A stretch of DNA of 64,000 bases, from contig WGLT01000022.1 of assembly GCA_016125425.1 (NCBI GenBank), positions 1-64,000 of the forward strand, given 5' to 3'. The position numbers were made by a program, and so were the translations under genes. The number at the start of each line of letters is the position of its first letter. Positions within the stretch are counted from its first letter, which is position 1. The notes beneath the pieces were generated by a model. The model did not search any database. It had not been told where the DNA came from and was given only the letters and a program-made list of their open reading frames with translations. Source of the DNA: Alphaproteobacteria bacterium (GTDB lineage Bacteria > Pseudomonadota > Alphaproteobacteria > Caulobacterales > Parvularculaceae). Below are positions 19,478-27,594 of this stretch, in pieces.

Positions 19478-19855
19478 TCACTCGCGGCTTTTGTCGCCGG
19501 CCGACAGGTCATAGGACAGGAAAAGGCGGACGACTTCATTGCGGGCCGGCCCCGCTCCGTTGTCGAGCAGGGCGGCGTTGTAGCTCAGCGGCCCGGCGAG
19601 TTTGCGCGTATAAATAAGACGTATGCCGCGTTTTTGCTCGCGGAAGGGCCTGAACGGCGCCGCGTCGAACGCGCTCCAGCCGCCGTCGTCGACTTCGCTC
19701 GCCGCCGCCTCCGGCGTTCGCCACGGGCCGTAAAAATGCTCGGGAATGTCCGCATTCGGGACGCCGCCCGCGGCTCCCGCGAGGGCGGGCGCGCAGACAA
19801 ATCCCGGCCACAAGGCCATGAAAAGCAAGGCTGCCCGCCGAGCGCGCTGACGCAT
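19478..19855 (-). CDS. Hypothetical exported protein
   Basis: A 125-residue protein I do not recognise. The first 27 residues (MRQRARRAALLFMALWPGFV, then CAPALAG) look like a signal peptide, so it is probably periplasmic. The remainder has a conserved-looking FYGPWRTPEAAASEVDDGG segment and a C-terminal RLFLSYDLSAGD. The ATG at 19855 was picked because it starts the hydrophobic signal; the reading frame stays open 63 codons further upstream. No functional partner is evident: the neighbours are a GNAT gene (convergent) and a broken membrane gene (divergent). Confidence 0.55.
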   Translation of the reverse strand: MRQRARRAALLFMALWPGFVCAPALAGAAGGVPNADIPEHFYGPWRTPEAAASEVDDGGWSAFDAAPFRPFREQKRGIRLIYTRKLAGPLSYNAALLDNGAGPARNEVVRLFLSYDLSAGDKSRE

Positions 19856-20075
19856 GGTGAATCGCCGCCCGCGCCCCGTCGGGGCGCTCGTTGTCTCCCG
19901 CGACCGGCTACAAGAACCGGGCCGCGCGCTGCGGCGCCGAAATGGCGGAAAACGCGGGCGGTCTGACGCGGGCCGGACCGGCAAATCATCCGTGTAGCCA
20001 GCATTAGGGTTTCCGGCCAGGCTTTCATCCTTCGGAGGGCGCAAGTATTGGGCCCTCGATCTGCAGGAGGCGAAG

Positions 20076-20500
20076 ATGGCGGTGGAAGTCGCGAGGGGAG
20101 CAGCCTCGAATGTGTCTGTGGGGTTCGGATTATTCGTATGCGGCGACGGCCAATCACGGCCCGGTCGACATTAAAAAATCAGACCGTTAGCATGCGTATT
20201 GACGGCGAGCCCGTGCAGTTCCGCACGCGCTCTCTGCCGTCTGTCAACGACGGCGACGAAGTCGCCGCCGCGGGCGCCTCGAAAAACGGCACGCTTGACG
20301 CGCTCGCTATGCGCAATGTGACGACGGGCGCGTCCTATTTTCCGCCGACCCTGACGCCGATGATTCTCGGCGGAGTGCTCGTCGTCATCGGCATTCCTTT
20401 GATCCCGCTGCTCGGCATCGGCTTGTTTTTCGCCGGTTTCGGCGGCTGGGCGCTCTTCAAGGCGTACAATGTTCGCAAGGCGATAAAGGCGCTCGGCTGA
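20076..20500 (+). pseudogene. Membrane protein gene interrupted by two homopolymer indels
   Basis: A strong ribosome site (CAGGAGG, 20064-20070) stands 5 bases before an ATG at 20076, but that frame stops at 20172. Dropping one G from the G4 run at 20120-20123 and one A from the A6 run at 20073+100 (20173-20178) restores a single frame of about 140 codons. The joined reading passes through VSVGSDYSYAA and GPVDIKNQTVSM into a soluble beta-rich part and a hydrophobic hairpin (PMILGGVLVVIGIPLIPLLG) near the C-terminus. As written, only the distal part (from about 20138) is open. It is either a recent pseudogene or carries sequencing errors. I do not recognise its function. Confidence 0.65.
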
Positions 20501-20521
20501 GACAGGGCCGGCGCAAGCGAG

Positions 20522-20552
20522 GCCGCTCCGTGAAGAATGGAGCGGCTATTTC
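20522..20552 (+). terminator. Bidirectional terminator-like hairpin between convergent genes
   Basis: Perfect 8-base-pair stem GCCGCTCC (20522-20529) / GGAGCGGC (20539-20546), followed on the plus strand by the T-rich TATTTCTC. It lies exactly between the membrane gene and the end of purC, and its right arm touches the purC stop codon. Confidence 0.55.
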
Positions 20553-21322
20553 TCGTTGTCGGTCACAAGCACCGGGCCGCGCGCGCCCGCGCCCTCCACA
20601 TCGCGCAAGACGCCGAGCCGGCGCGCGACTTCCCGATAGGCTTCGGTGACGCCGCCGAGATCTTTGCGGAAGCGGTCCTTGTCCATGATATCGCCGGACT
20701 CCATGTCCCAGAGCCGGCAGGAATCGGGGCTGATCTCGTCGGCGACGACGAGGCGCATCATGTCGCCTTCATATTGCCGGCCGAACTCGCATTTGAAGTC
20801 CACGAGCTTGATGCCGACGCCGGCGAACAGGCCTGAAAGAAAATCATTGATCCTGAGCGCGAGCGACATCATGTCGTCGATTTCCTGCGTATTCGCCCAG
20901 TTGAACGCCGTAATGTGCTCTTCAGCGACGAGCGGATCGCCGAGGGCGTCATTCTTGTAATAGAACTCGATGATCGAGCGGGGCAGGGCCGCGCCGTCTT
21001 CGAGGCCGAGCCGCTTCACGATCGAGCCGGCCGCGACATTGCGAACGACAACCTCGAGCGGGACGATCTCGACGTGACGAACAAGCTGTTCGCGCATATT
21101 CAGTCGACGGATGAAATGCGTCGGCACGCCGATTCGCTCGAGCCCGATCATGATGAATTCGGAGATGCGGTTGTTGAGAACGCCCTTGCCTTCGAGGATG
21201 GCGCGCTTTTGATTGTTGAAAGCCGTGGCGTCGTCCTTGAAATACTGGATCAGCGTGCCGGGCTCCGGACCCTCGAAAAGAATCTTGGCCTTGCCTTCGT
21301 AAACCTGCTTGCGCCGCGCCAT
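20546..21322 (-). CDS. purC: Phosphoribosylaminoimidazole-succinocarboxamide synthase
   Basis: SAICAR synthetase, which joins aspartate to CAIR in purine synthesis. It is 258 residues, standard for the bacterial family. Visible signatures are the start [20 protein letters not shown], the nucleotide-binding ATAFN and the C-terminal VDFKCEFG and [12 protein letters not shown]. The ATG at 21322 follows AAGGAAG; an upstream extension was rejected. It lies about 3.3 kb from purS with unrelated genes between, so it is probably a separate transcription unit here. Confidence 0.97.
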   Translation of the reverse strand: MARRKQVYEGKAKILFEGPEPGTLIQYFKDDATAFNNQKRAILEGKGVLNNRISEFIMIGLERIGVPTHFIRRLNMREQLVRHVEIVPLEVVVRNVAAGSIVKRLGLEDGAALPRSIIEFYYKNDALGDPLVAEEHITAFNWANTQEIDDMMSLALRINDFLSGLFAGVGIKLVDFKCEFGRQYEGDMMRLVVADEISPDSCRLWDMESGDIMDKDRFRKDLGGVTEAYREVARRLGVLRDVEGAGARGPVLVTDNEK

Positions 21323-21586
21323 CGGCAACTTCCTTATATCTGCATAGTCGGCTCGCCCGCGCTTCGCGGGCTCGGTCAAAGCGCGTCATCCGAATCGCGC
21401 CCGGCGCCGGCTCCAGTCATCGCTAGCACACCCCCCTTTGGGGGAGAAGCGGGGGTCTTAAGGCGTAAGGCCCCGCGTGGGAACCCCCGGCGAGTTTGAC
21501 GGGGCGCATTGCGCATGCGCGCTTCCCGCACTATCTCCCTTTCGGGACGATGGGGGGCCTGAGGGCGTTGCGGGAGCGAGAGCGCG

Positions 21587-21910
21587 ATGACGACGTTTGA
21601 TGAACGCAAGGACCGGTACGAGAAGAAATTCGCCCATGACGCGGAGCTGAGATTCAAGGCCGAGTCGCGGCGCAACCGCCTCGTCGGGCGCTGGGCGGCC
21701 GGGCTTCTCGGTCTCGAGGGCGACAAGGCGGAAGAATATGTCTCGAGCGTCATTCGCGCCGATCTGAAAGAGGCCGGAGACGCCGACGTCCTTGCGAAAA
21801 TCCGCGCCGATTTCGAAGCGGCGGGCGTCCAGCAGAGCGAACACCAGATTCGCCGCCACATGGATGAGTTCATGGCGGAGGCGATGCGACAGCTCCAGGA
21901 CGAGGGCTAG
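21587..21910 (+). CDS. DUF1476 protein, ATP synthase inhibitor zeta subunit
   Basis: A 107-residue protein of the DUF1476 family. Members characterised in Paracoccus denitrificans are the zeta subunit, an intrinsic inhibitor of F1FO-ATPase. The N-terminal inhibitory-helix region (TTFDERKDRYEKKFAHDAEL) and the following four-helix region with GLEGDKAEEYVSSVI are characteristic. It is cytoplasmic. Homologues frequently sit near purC/purS in alphaproteobacteria, as here, where it is divergent from purC. A GCGAGAGCG lies just upstream of the ATG, a weak ribosome site. Confidence 0.92.
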   Translation: MTTFDERKDRYEKKFAHDAELRFKAESRRNRLVGRWAAGLLGLEGDKAEEYVSSVIRADLKEAGDADVLAKIRADFEAAGVQQSEHQIRRHMDEFMAEAMRQLQDEG

Positions 21911-21965
21911 ACGTCTTGCCCGCGCCGGATCGCCGACGGGCGTCGGGCGCGCATGCGAGGACGCG

Positions 21966-22586
21966 GTGATCGAACCCGGCCATTTCTGGCTTTTCATGAC
22001 GGGCGCGCTCGCGCTCAATGTGACGCCCGGCCCCGACATGGCGTTCACGCTCGCAAGCTCCATGCGCGGCGGGGCGCGATCCGGGCTCGCCGCCGCCGCG
22101 GGCGTCTGTGTCGGCTCGCTTGGCTGGGCTGCGCTCGCTGCAGGCGGGCTCGCCGCCATTCTCGCCGCATCGGATTACGCTCTCCTGGCGCTGCGCATTG
22201 CGGGCGGCGCCTATCTCCTCTTTCTCGCAGCGCGGGCCGCGAGGCGTCTCGACGCCCTTCCGCATGCGCGCGGCGCGGCGACGGCCGCCGGCGCTTTCCG
22301 GTCGGGCGCGCTGACCAATCTCTTCAATCCGAAAGTCGGCCTGTTCTTTCTGGCGTTTCTGCCGGCGTTCGTCGCGCCCGGACCGGTTCCGGTTTGGCTT
22401 CAGACGCTCGCGCTCGGGTCGGCGTTTTCCCTGTCGGGCGGCTGCGTCCTGGCGATCGTCGCCATCGCGGCGGGCGCCGTTCGCAGACGGCTTGAGGGAT
22501 CGGCGCGGCTGCGGCGGTTATTGAACGCCTTCGCCGCGTCAGTGTTCGCAGCGCTCGGACTGAGGCTCATCTTGGCGCGCCCGTGA
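21966..22586 (+). CDS. LysE/RhtB family amino-acid exporter
   Basis: A 206-residue inner-membrane protein with six hydrophobic segments. The opening (NVTPGPDMAFTLASSMRGG) and the GALTNLFNPKVGLFFLAFLP block are hallmarks of the LysE/RhtB family, which exports amino acids such as lysine, threonine or homoserine. The GTG start at 21966 follows GAGGA by 4 bases; no ATG is suitably placed before the first membrane segment. It is 55 bases downstream of the zeta-subunit gene on the same strand and may be co-transcribed with it. Confidence 0.88.
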   Translation: MIEPGHFWLFMTGALALNVTPGPDMAFTLASSMRGGARSGLAAAAGVCVGSLGWAALAAGGLAAILAASDYALLALRIAGGAYLLFLAARAARRLDALPHARGAATAAGAFRSGALTNLFNPKVGLFFLAFLPAFVAPGPVPVWLQTLALGSAFSLSGGCVLAIVAIAAGAVRRRLEGSARLRRLLNAFAASVFAALGLRLILARP

Positions 22587-22666
22587 CGGGCTGCGATTGA
22601 CGCTGGCGTTGCGCGCGCGGGCATGCGATTCGCGTTTGGCGCATTTGCATTGAATGGAGGCGGTCC

Positions 22667-23440
22667 ATGGGACGCGTTGCGGGCAAGAAGGCATTCATCA
22701 CCGGCGGCGCCCAGGGCCTCGGCGCATGTTTTGCGCGCATGCTCGCGCAGGAGGGGGCGCAGGTCGCCGTCACTGACGTCAATGTCGCCGGCGCGGAAAA
22801 GACCGCCGCCGAAATCAACGCCAGACATCCCGGCGCGGCGTGCGCGTTCGCTCACGACGTGACGAAGAAAGCAGACTGGGAAAGCGCGCTTGAAGGCGCC
22901 GCGAAAGCGATGGGCGGGATCAGCGTTCTCGTCAACAACGCCGGCGTCGGAGGCTGGGGCAATATCGAGAGCGACAGCTTCGAAAACTGGCGGCGCACAT
23001 TCGATATCGATGTCGACTCGATCTTCACCGGCACGCAGCTTGCGATTCCCTATCTCAAAGCCTCTCAGCCGGCGTCGATCATCAATATTTCGTCCGTCGC
23101 CGGGCTCATCGCGCACGGACAGATGCTCGCCTATAATGCGGCGAAGGCGGCTGTTTGGATGATGTCGAAATCCATCGCGCTGCACTGCGCGGCGGCGGGC
23201 TATGACATTCGCTGCAACTCCGTCCATCCGGTCTTCACGCGCACGCCGATCATCGATCCCCTGATTGCGATGGGCGGGGGCGGGGCGGAGGGCGAAGCCA
23301 AGCTCGTCCGGCAGATTCCGATGAAACGCCTCGCCGAGCCGGAAGATGTCGGTTACGCGGTACTCTATCTCGCATCGGACGAAAGCCGGTTCGTCACCGC
23401 GGCGGAATTCAAGATCGACGGCGGAATCACCGCGCAGTAG
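22667..23440 (+). CDS. Short-chain dehydrogenase/reductase
   Basis: A 257-residue classical SDR. Cofactor motif TGGAQGLG near residue 13, an Asp ending the second strand (VAVTDVN) that favours NAD, the NNAG motif, and Ser-Tyr-Lys in ISSVAG and YNAAK. The closing FKIDGGITAQ is standard. It most resembles the cyclopentanol or 3-alpha/beta-hydroxysteroid dehydrogenase subgroup, but the substrate cannot be named. A strong GGAGG stands 6 bases before the ATG. It appears to be expressed on its own. Confidence 0.9.
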   Translation: MGRVAGKKAFITGGAQGLGACFARMLAQEGAQVAVTDVNVAGAEKTAAEINARHPGAACAFAHDVTKKADWESALEGAAKAMGGISVLVNNAGVGGWGNIESDSFENWRRTFDIDVDSIFTGTQLAIPYLKASQPASIINISSVAGLIAHGQMLAYNAAKAAVWMMSKSIALHCAAAGYDIRCNSVHPVFTRTPIIDPLIAMGGGGAEGEAKLVRQIPMKRLAEPEDVGYAVLYLASDESRFVTAAEFKIDGGITAQ

Positions 23441-23455
23441 CCGGCGCCGAAACCG

Positions 23456-24040
23456 TCAAAAGGCGCCCGCCGCCTGTTTGAGGCGGCTGCGAATCTGGGC
23501 GGCGCGCATTGAAGCGACGATACGGCTCGGCGCCCAGAGAAGTCCGAAAACCACGGCGCCGACGATCAGGCCGCCGACGACGCCCACGAAAAAGCGCTCG
23601 CCGAATCCGCCTTCGCTCATCAGCATTGCAAGAAGGGTCAGCGCCGCCGCGCCGAATGCGCCGCCAAAGACGACCAGATCAGGAAAGGCGTATTTGGCGA
23701 GACCCCGGCCGTCTTCGAAGGATTGGCCGGTGCTGTGGTTTGTGACGTCGAACCATTTCCGCTTGTCCGCGCCTCTCACCGTCAGCTTGTGGCCCTCCCG
23801 GCACGGAATGACGAAGTCGACCAGTTCGACGGCGTATTGGCCGCCGTCTTCGTCCTTCAGATAGATCGTCTGGTAACGCGTCGTTTTCGATTCGACGCGG
23901 CCGGGGAAAGGGCCGCTATTGCTGGGTATTTCCCCGCGCACCTCCGTTTCGGCGCGCGTTGTTTCGCTTTCGACCTCGCCGGTCACCTCGAAGAGGGCGT
24001 ATTTCATGAACAGGGCGACGCCGTCTGCGATTTTTTTCAT
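23456..24040 (-). CDS. Hypothetical membrane protein
   Basis: A 194-residue protein that I do not recognise. The N-terminal two thirds are soluble and beta-rich, with a Thr/Glu-rich region and a conserved-looking YAVELVDFVIPCREGHKLTVRG block. Two hydrophobic segments follow (around FPDLVVFGGAFGAAALTLLA and FVGVVGGLIVGAVVFGLLW), and the end is basic. The soluble domain may be an OB-like sensor fold, but that is a guess. GGAGAAGCGG precedes the ATG. It converges on the SDR gene. Confidence 0.65.
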   Translation of the reverse strand: MKKIADGVALFMKYALFEVTGEVESETTRAETEVRGEIPSNSGPFPGRVESKTTRYQTIYLKDEDGGQYAVELVDFVIPCREGHKLTVRGADKRKWFDVTNHSTGQSFEDGRGLAKYAFPDLVVFGGAFGAAALTLLAMLMSEGGFGERFFVGVVGGLIVGAVVFGLLWAPSRIVASMRAAQIRSRLKQAAGAF

Positions 24041-24109
24041 TTCCGCTTCTCCTGTGATTGTCGTCGTCCGCCGGCAAAGGGCATCAGCGGGGCGCGTTCT
24101 GCGCGCCCG

Positions 24110-24472
24110 TCAGCCGCACAGCACTTGCAGCCGGTCGGATTCGCACCGCACTTTGCCCTGGAATTTGAGGCCGGCGTCGGCGCAGATCTTGTACATGATC
24201 TGAACGGAGGTCCCGGCGCTGGCGGAGTCATCGAGCGCCTTCTGCGCCATGGAAAGCATCCTCTCGCAGCTTTTGTCAGCCGCATAAGGGTCGCGTCCGG
24301 CGTTTATCTCGTCGATCCCAATCTGGCCCTCGTAGATGAGTTCGACCCCTCCGGCGTCGAACCACTTGCCGTCCGCTTTCGAAGACGTGTCCCCGCGGTT
24401 GCAGGCGGCGATCGCGCCGAGCGCGGCCGCGAGCATTGCGGAGCCGACCATCCTGATGCGCAGATGCTGCAT
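24110..24472 (-). CDS. Hypothetical lipoprotein
   Basis: A 120-residue exported protein. The ATG at 24472 follows GAGGTGAT and begins a lipoprotein signal (MRMVGSAMLAAALGAIAAC region, lipobox AIAAC). The mature part contains three further cysteines (DKSCERML, YKICAD, RCES, VLCG), probably disulfide-bonded in the periplasm. No family recognised. It may be co-transcribed with the preceding-strand neighbour at 23456-24040, which starts 69 bases downstream. Confidence 0.6.
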   Translation of the reverse strand: MQHLRIRMVGSAMLAAALGAIAACNRGDTSSKADGKWFDAGGVELIYEGQIGIDEINAGRDPYAADKSCERMLSMAQKALDDSASAGTSVQIMYKICADAGLKFQGKVRCESDRLQVLCG

Positions 24473-24664
24473 ATCATCACCTCTTTCTTTCTCGCCGGAG
24501 CGCGCGCAGGAGCGGGCCGACGGCATTGCGTCGCTATCAATATGAATTTGCAGAGAAAAATGCGTCGACAGAAACCGACGGAAATAGACACTTATCGCTA
24601 CTAGGGCTAACTTTTCGCTTCGCCTGCGGCCGGACTGTCGCGATGCGAGGGGAATTGGAGATCA

Positions 24665-26659
24665 ATGGGCGAATCGGACGCCGGATCGGTGCGGGTGAAA
24701 CGGCGCGGCGTGCGCGCGTCGCGCGTGAAACTTGAGCGCGCGCTCGCCGAATCCGATCTTCGCCGAAAAACACAGGCGGCGCTCGCCGAACGCATCGCCG
24801 ATCTCGAAGAACTCGAGGCGGCGCCGAAAGATCTCGTCAGCAAGGTCTTCCGGGAGCGTTTCGTCGATCCGCAAACGCTCGAACGCGTCGCCCGCGCGCT
24901 CGGCGTTGAAGCCGGGACGCTTTATCGCGAGGAAAACGGCGCAGGCGCCGACGGTCGCCCGCGCCCCGCGGCGGCCGCGCCGACGCCGCCGTCCCTGTCG
25001 ATCTCGCGTCGCGAGATTGTCATCGGCGCCGCCTCGCTTGGCGTCGTTCTAGTGATGGGTTTTGTTTTCGCGGCGATGGCGACGGGTCCGTCAGGTCCGT
25101 GGTGCGGGCTGCGCGAAGCGATCGAGCGTCCGCACGCCGCGCAAGACCGGCTGGGCGTTGTGATCGCCCGTTTCGCGGGCGACCCTCAAAACCGCGCGCA
25201 GCAATATCTTGCGGCGAATCTCGCCGCCGATCCCAACCTCGCGCCTTATCTGTCGGTGCTTGCGTCCTGCGCGCGTCCCCGCTGGAGCGGGCCCGGCGAA
25301 TTGCAGCGCAAGCTCGAGGCCGTTCGCGCAAGCGGACGCAAAGCGCTGACGCGCGCCGGCGCGCATGTGATGCTTTGGGGGGAAACGCAGGGCGACGACA
25401 TTGTCGTGCGGTTTATTTCGACCCGTCGCGACGCCTCGCCAATCGCCGTCGAGATCGCCGGGCGTCCCCTCAAAGTGACTGAAAGAAATCTGGAGGTGCG
25501 GCTGCCGCTCGGCCGGCCGAGCGAGTCGCTCGCCGATTTGAAGCGCTTGACTCTCGATCTCATCACGACTGACGACCACGGTCTGTCGCGGCTGCGTTCG
25601 CAGGCGATGCAATCCTACAAAAGCTCCGCCGACTGGCTGCGCGCCGCAGTCGTCAGCCAGCGAAATTTGCGGCGCACGCTCGACAGGCGGTCCGAGCCGC
25701 AGCGCTGGGCGGCGGCCAGCATGCAACTTTGTTACGATCTTCGTTTGCTGGGCGATTATGAAACGAGCGCCGAGCGCTACCGCCAGGCGATCGAAGCGTG
25801 CGATGAGGCCTTGCGCGCGCGCCCGCAAGAGCGCTTTCCGCATGATTGGGCGGCCGCGCAGATCAACAGGGCGTCTTCGCTGCTGCGCCTGCACTATTTC
25901 GCGTCGGACCGGCAGGGAGCTCTCGATTATCTGAGCCGCGCCGAGAACGCGCTTCTGGAAGTCGTCGGCGCGCTCACGCCGGGCTCGGCGCCGCAACAGC
26001 AGATCACCGCGCGGCGTAATCTCGGCGTGGTTTATCTGCGCCTCGGCGAACTTTCGGACGGCGAGGCGTCCTCCGATCATTTTGAAAAAGGCGTAAAGCT
26101 TTTGAAGTCGGCGCTCGACGCGCAGGATCCGGCCTATCAGCCGCTCGACTGGGCGATTACGCAGCAAAATCTCTGTCTTGCGCTCTATCAGCATGGGGCG
26201 CGCCTTGGTTCGCTAGGCGCATCCTTTGTGCGGGACGCAAAAAGACGCTGCGCGGACGCCGTCGACCGGCTGTCGCCGGAAAGCGCGCCGCTCGACTGGG
26301 CGATGGCGCAGAACAATCTCGCCGCGGCGACGGCCGTTCTCGCCCAGATCGATGGCGACATCGAAGGGCTGTCTTCGGCGATCGACGCCTTTACGGCGGC
26401 GCAAACTGTTTATACGCGCGATCGATTGCCCGAAAACTGGGCGGAGGTCGAACTCAATCGCGGCGAACTCGCCTGCAATCTCGCGGTCCTCAAGGGCGAG
26501 CCCGAAGAACTCGACCGCGCTCTGGCGCATCTCGACTCCGCGCTCGAAATTTTCATTGAGACCGGCAATGCGCGTTACCGCCAATATGCGGAAAACCTTT
26601 CAACGTCGATCAATGCCTGCGCGCGCGATCATGTTCAACAATGCGCCTGCGGCAGTTGA
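24665..26659 (+). CDS. Membrane-anchored HTH-like protein with periplasmic TPR-type repeats
   Basis: A 664-residue protein built from an N-terminal cytoplasmic helical part (roughly residues 20-90), in which RVARALGVEAGTLYRE looks like a Cro/C1-type helix-turn-helix end, then a Pro/Ala linker, one membrane segment (about 117-139) and a large outer part. That outer part holds tetratricopeptide-like repeats with a recurring DWAxAQxN motif (HDWAAAQINRAS, LDWAITQQNLCL, LDWAMAQNNLAA, ENWAEVELNRGE). The layout recalls CadC-like one-component membrane regulators, but the DNA-binding assignment is tentative. No obvious target gene is adjacent except the septoil-knot-like gene, which converges on it. 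Confidence 0.7.
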   Translation: MGESDAGSVRVKRRGVRASRVKLERALAESDLRRKTQAALAERIADLEELEAAPKDLVSKVFRERFVDPQTLERVARALGVEAGTLYREENGAGADGRPRPAAAAPTPPSLSISRREIVIGAASLGVVLVMGFVFAAMATGPSGPWCGLREAIERPHAAQDRLGVVIARFAGDPQNRAQQYLAANLAADPNLAPYLSVLASCARPRWSGPGELQRKLEAVRASGRKALTRAGAHVMLWGETQGDDIVVRFISTRRDASPIAVEIAGRPLKVTERNLEVRLPLGRPSESLADLKRLTLDLITTDDHGLSRLRSQAMQSYKSSADWLRAAVVSQRNLRRTLDRRSEPQRWAAASMQLCYDLRLLGDYETSAERYRQAIEACDEALRARPQERFPHDWAAAQINRASSLLRLHYFASDRQGALDYLSRAENALLEVVGALTPGSAPQQQITARRNLGVVYLRLGELSDGEASSDHFEKGVKLLKSALDAQDPAYQPLDWAITQQNLCLALYQHGARLGSLGASFVRDAKRRCADAVDRLSPESAPLDWAMAQNNLAAATAVLAQIDGDIEGLSSAIDAFTAAQTVYTRDRLPENWAEVELNRGELACNLAVLKGEPEELDRALAHLDSALEIFIETGNARYRQYAENLSTSINACARDHVQQCACGS

Positions 26660-26686
26660 TCCGCGCTTGGCGTTTGCGCGCACAGG

Positions 26687-27007
26687 CTAGGGCAGGCCGG
26701 GAAAGCTTTCGACATACCGGATTTTGATATCCGGAAAGCTGTCCACAAACTGGATTTTGAAATCGGGAAAACTGTCGACAAAGCGCCATTCGCCGCAATG
26801 GTCGGGAAAGCTTTCAACCCTTTTCACATTGAGATCGGGAAAGCTTGTGACGATCTGGACCTTGAGATCGGGAAAGCTGTCGACGACCTGGACGTCGCCG
26901 TGCAGCGCAATCGAGTTGAAGCTGCAATCGGGCCCGATCTCCGCGGCGCGTGACGTCGATCCGCCGAACAGAAAACCGGCCGCGATGAAGACGTAATGCG
27001 CATTCAC
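26687..27007 (-). CDS. Exported SFPD-repeat protein, resembling the 7(1) septoil knot family
   Basis: A 106-residue protein with a GTG start at 27007 and a probable signal peptide ending near SRAA-E. The mature part is a run of short strands built on a repeat of about 10-12 residues: VDSFPDLKVQ, VTSFPDLNVK, VESFPDH, VDSFPDFKIQ, VDSFPDIKIR and VESFPG. Two cysteines (CSFNS, HCGEW) are also present. This pattern is what I recall for the small 7(1) septoil knot domain, a highly knotted fold found first by structure prediction. Its biological role is not known to me. No protein neighbour explains it, though an OmpR-type operon follows on the same strand side. The GTG overlaps a tiny upstream ORF. 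Confidence 0.7.
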   Translation of the reverse strand: MNAHYVFIAAGFLFGGSTSRAAEIGPDCSFNSIALHGDVQVVDSFPDLKVQIVTSFPDLNVKRVESFPDHCGEWRFVDSFPDFKIQFVDSFPDIKIRYVESFPGLP

Positions 27008-27048
27008 GGCTTCGCTCGTCCTTGTGATTCGTCCTTGGCGTCTGTCAT
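27004..27048 (-). other. Possible 14-codon leader ORF upstream of the SFPD-repeat gene
   Basis: An ATG at 27048, 4 bases after AGGAAAA, opens a 14-codon frame (MTDAKDESQGRAKP) whose TGA overlaps the GTG start of the repeat protein as GTGA. Because the GTG itself has no good ribosome site, translation may reach it by coupling. This is inferred from position alone. Confidence 0.35.
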
Positions 27049-27130
27049 CGCATTTTCCTGAAAGAGAGCGACGTAAAATTATCGAATTTTGGCGGCCGAA
27101 GCGCGCATTTCGCATCCGCGTTCCGGAAAA

Positions 27131-27147
27131 ATGTAACAAGATGTAAC
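27131..27147. promoter_or_regulatory. Direct repeat resembling an OmpR-family response regulator site
   Basis: ATGTAAC occurs twice (27131-27137 and 27141-27147), exactly one helical turn apart, as OmpR/PhoB-family regulators prefer. A GATACA hexamer at 27172-27177 could be a -10 element for plus-strand transcription towards the structured region. An OmpR-type system is encoded next door (27595-29699). Proposed, not demonstrated. Confidence 0.35.
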
Positions 27148-27183
27148 GCTCATGGGCGCGCGAAACAGGTCGATACAAGCCTG

Positions 27184-27365
27184 AAGTAGCGTAGGCCCGC
27201 CATCGTTTCTAAGTCCAAGCGGTGAGTTCGAGGCATCGGGCGTTTAGCCCCCCAAGCAGGAGACCCCCTCCTCGCCCGACCTCGTTAAGTCGGCCGGTAG
27301 GTCCCATAACCGGCCGACGCCTCTTGGGGCGGTCGCCCGGCCGGACGGCCGCCCCATTTTGATTT
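27184..27365 (+). ncRNA. Candidate structured non-coding RNA
   Basis: The 27049-27594 stretch has no supported gene. Within it, four hairpins follow in a row: GGGC/GCCC (27238-27250), AGGAG/CTCCT (27258-27272), a perfect 10-base-pair stem GTCGGCCGGT/ACCGGCCGAC (27289-27318) and GGGGCGGTCG/CGGCCGCCCC (27326-27355), the last followed by ATTTTGATTT. The final T-rich tail suggests a plus-strand terminator. The boundaries are approximate, and I could not match it to a known RNA such as 6S with any confidence. Confidence 0.35.
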
Positions 27366-27594
27366 GGCGTTCGCCTCTCCCGCTTCGGGAGGTGACAGCG
27401 CCTCGAGGGACCGGCGTCGAGCGGCTGCGCCCGGCGTCGTTCAGAATCGCCGGCGCACGCGCGACAGCGCCGGCGGTCTGGCCGCGACGGTCCGCTTGGA
27501 TGCGGGCCAACACCGCGCGCCCCTGCCTTCGCGAAGCCGCCTGGGGGAGACGGCGCCAATCAGCGCCCTTTGCGAAGGCAGGCCGCAGGCGGCG

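Noticed and set aside
20138-20500. Starting the membrane gene at 20138 or 20198 as an intact short gene
   Set aside because: There is no ribosome site there, and the upstream start with AGGAGG plus two homopolymer corrections gives a better gene.
26700-26900. Regularly spaced near-identical DNA (GGGAAAGCTGTCGAC-like) resembling a CRISPR array
   Set aside because: The spacing is only about 30-40 bases with no unique spacers, and it translates into the SFPD protein repeats of a coding gene.
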